NCBI GenBank assembly: GCA_036262515.1
Contig: DATAIT010000056.1
Span: forward strand, 1 to 35,702
Source of the DNA: Acidimicrobiales bacterium
GTDB lineage: Bacteria > Actinomycetota > Acidimicrobiia > Acidimicrobiales > GCA-2861595
DNA length: 35,702 bases
Direction: 5' to 3'
Both the position numbers and the translations under genes were made by a program. The notes below the pieces were generated by a model that was given only the letters and a program-made list of their open reading frames with translations, was not told where the DNA came from and searched no databases. Positions 34,611-35,702 of this stretch are shown here, one piece after another (position 1 is the first letter of the stretch; the number at the start of each line of letters is the position of its first letter).

Positions 34611-35279
34611 TTGGCCGGGGATGCGGACGACCGCCGGAGCGACGAGCTCGTCCACCTGTGCGAACCGCTCAGGGCCGAGCTCGACGCCGCCCACGACGCC
34701 CGTGAGCGCGGCCTGGCCGCCTGCCGGCGCACCATCCAGTCCTGCGGGAACGCCATCCGAGCCGTCCACCGCCGTGACGCCCCGCTCGCCGCCAAACTGA
34801 CGGCGGAGGCCGGCGACGCGCTGCGCGAGGCCCAGGTCGCCCTTGGCCCCCACCCCCGCATCGCCCACGCCGGCTTCCTGCACGACGCCGAGAAGGAGTA
34901 CGCCGAGGCGATCCTGACCGCGGCCCTCGTGGCCGGAACGCCGCTGCCGCCCGCCGCCGAGGCGGGTGTCGGCGTCCCGGCGTGGCTGTGCGGCTTGGCC
35001 GAGGCGGCGTCGGAGCTGCGGCGCCACCTGCTCGATCGCATCCGGGCCGGCGATCTGCAGCGGGGCGAGCAGCTCCTCGGCGCCATGGAGGACGTCTACG
35101 ACCTCCTGATCACCGTCGACTACCCGGACGCCATCACCGGGGGGCTGCGGCGTTCCACCGACGCCCTGCGGGCCGTGCTGGAGCGCAGCCGCAGCGACGT
35201 GACCACGACGGTGATCCAGTCACGTCTGCGGGCCGCGCTCGAGCAACGCCTGCCGCTCCCGCCCGACCCGACCCCGTGA
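34611..35279 (+). CDS. Translin-family protein
   Basis: 222-aa all-helical protein with AHDARERGLAACRRTIQSCGNAIRAVHRRD, the acidic helix LHDAEKEYAEAILTAALV, VPAWLCGLAEAASELRRHLLDRIRAGDL, LLGAMEDVYDLLITVDYPDAI and a last helix ALRAVLERSRSDVT. This order follows translin/TRAX, the RNA- and ssDNA-binding family whose eukaryotic pair forms the C3PO RNase; archaea and some bacteria have single members. The EKEYAEA helix corresponds in type to the TRAX EYVEA active-site helix, but activity is not shown. TTG 34611 begins 18 nt after the SepX-like stop with a distant GAAGG; probably co-transcribed. Older annotations may call this family haloacid dehalogenase in error. Confidence 0.8.
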   Translation: MAGDADDRRSDELVHLCEPLRAELDAAHDARERGLAACRRTIQSCGNAIRAVHRRDAPLAAKLTAEAGDALREAQVALGPHPRIAHAGFLHDAEKEYAEAILTAALVAGTPLPPAAEAGVGVPAWLCGLAEAASELRRHLLDRIRAGDLQRGEQLLGAMEDVYDLLITVDYPDAITGGLRRSTDALRAVLERSRSDVTTTVIQSRLRAALEQRLPLPPDPTP

Positions 35280-35323
35280 ACCCGCACTCGCCACACACCT
35301 CCGAGGCCGGGCGGGGCGCGGGA

Positions 35324-35329
35324 TAGCCT
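35324..35329 (+). promoter_or_regulatory. -10 box TAGCCT for tRNA-Ala
   Basis: TAGCCT ends 9 nt before the tRNA 5' end, as for tRNA-Arg. Confidence 0.5.
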
Positions 35330-35338
35330 GACCGGCAC

Positions 35339-35412
35339 GGGGGTGTAGCTCAGTCCGGTAGAGCGCTACGTTCGCAACGTAGAAGTCGTGGGTTCAAGTC
35401 CCATCACCTCCA
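35339..35412 (+). tRNA. tRNA-Ala (anticodon CGC)
   Basis: Acceptor GGGGGTG/CACCTCC with the G3:U70 pair that marks tRNA-Ala, D arm GCTCAGTCCGGTAGAGC, anticodon stem CTACG/CGTAG with loop TTCGCAA (anticodon CGC), T arm GTGGG-TTCAAGT-CCCAT, discriminator A. CCA not encoded. Confidence 0.95.
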
Positions 35413-35702
35413 CTGTAAAACCGCAGCTCACAGCGTTGCTCGGCGAGAATCACTCTCAAAGCCCGGGGCCTGCACCACATCTGCACCACATCCGCACCAC
35501 ATCCGCACCACAAGAAAGGACGAGAAGGTCGTCGAGCTGCAGGCCACTGCCCCGGTCGACAACTCCGGCAGGGAGCCCTAGCCGCCCGCCGTCGTGCGGA
35601 TGCTGACGTGCAAGGCGGCCGCTGGATGACCTTCAAAGGCACGCCCCCAGATTGAAGTGCGCCGTGGTGTGACCCGGCTCTACACGACCAGGATGTTGAC
35701 GG
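35413..35702. other. Gene-poor tail after tRNA-Ala
   Basis: 290 bp with no convincing gene. It contains an 11-bp tandem repeat (35470-35512) and, after it, short stop-interrupted frames such as RWMTFKGTPPD and IEVRRGVTRLYTTRMLT. Composition is somewhat more AT-rich just after the tRNA than in neighbouring genes. It could be the decayed edge of an element integrated at the tRNA, but no integrase or repeated tRNA 3' end is visible inside the window. Confidence 0.4.
35470..35512. repeat. 11-bp tandem repeat, four copies
   Basis: Units CTGCACCACAT twice, then CCGCACCACAT, then CCGCACCACA (last base differs). Units differ by a single C/T step. No spacers, so it is not a CRISPR array. Period 11 is close to one helical turn. 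Confidence 0.9.

Noticed and set aside
35470..35512. CRISPR-like array
   Set aside because: Contiguous 11-bp units with no spacers and no cas genes.
35394..35642. Short frames over the tail repeat as a gene
   Set aside because: They overlap tRNA-Ala and the tandem repeat, and show no known motif or ribosome-binding site.

Overview
The window is very GC-rich, gene-dense bacterial chromosome with actinobacterial gene order, most like the class Acidimicrobiia or a relative (inference from gene content and order, not from a search). The lineage signal is the argS-lysA-hom-thrC-rho-rpmE-prfA-prmC-tsaC(Sua5) order, a long Rho with a disordered insertion, galU-moeA-moaC next to a SepX/GlpR-like membrane protein, and many genes whose start codon lies 5-8 nt after a TANNNT -10 box, as in leaderless actinobacterial transcripts.

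Layout. 1-12577 is an unbroken minus-strand run, read right to left: hom, thrC, an ABC exporter (ATPase and ABC-2 permease), cyclic 2,3-diphosphoglycerate synthetase, 2-phosphoglycerate kinase, rho, rpmE, an unknown protein, prfA, prmC and tsaC/Sua5. The homoserine kinase gene thrB, usually found between thrC and rho, is absent; the exporter and the cyclic-diphosphoglycerate pair occupy that slot. 12730-17125 (plus) holds a secreted subtilase ending in a triple GSQW repeat and a membrane GGDEF-EAL protein, inserted between hom and lysA. 17258-20304 is divergent lysA/argS. 20324-21295 holds a stand-alone receiver domain, tRNA-Arg(CCG) and a small putative pyrimidine-dimer glycosylase. 21391-25695 holds typA/bipA, a perfect 24-bp-arm palindrome and an orphan FtsX-type permease. 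25742-28256 is a divergent DNA-repair pair: an Fpg/Nei glycosylase and a DEDDh exonuclease fused to a UvrC-like GIY-YIG half. 28268-30212 (minus) is fmdB-mtnP-SAF protein. 30288-35279 (plus) is galU-moeA-moaA-moaC-sepX/glpR-like-translin family, followed by tRNA-Ala(CGC) and a degraded repeat-bearing tail.

How it fits together. Most genes are housekeeping: Asp-family amino acids (lysA, hom, thrC), translation termination and tRNA modification (prfA, prmC, tsaC), ArgRS, molybdopterin synthesis and UDP-glucose. The less ordinary content is a complete two-enzyme route from 2-phosphoglycerate to cyclic 2,3-diphosphoglycerate (best known as a methanogen solute), the subtilase/c-di-GMP pair, the moeA/SepX-GlpR pair (a possible divisome module), a bacterial translin homologue, and a dispersed palindromic repeat family with at least two members here.
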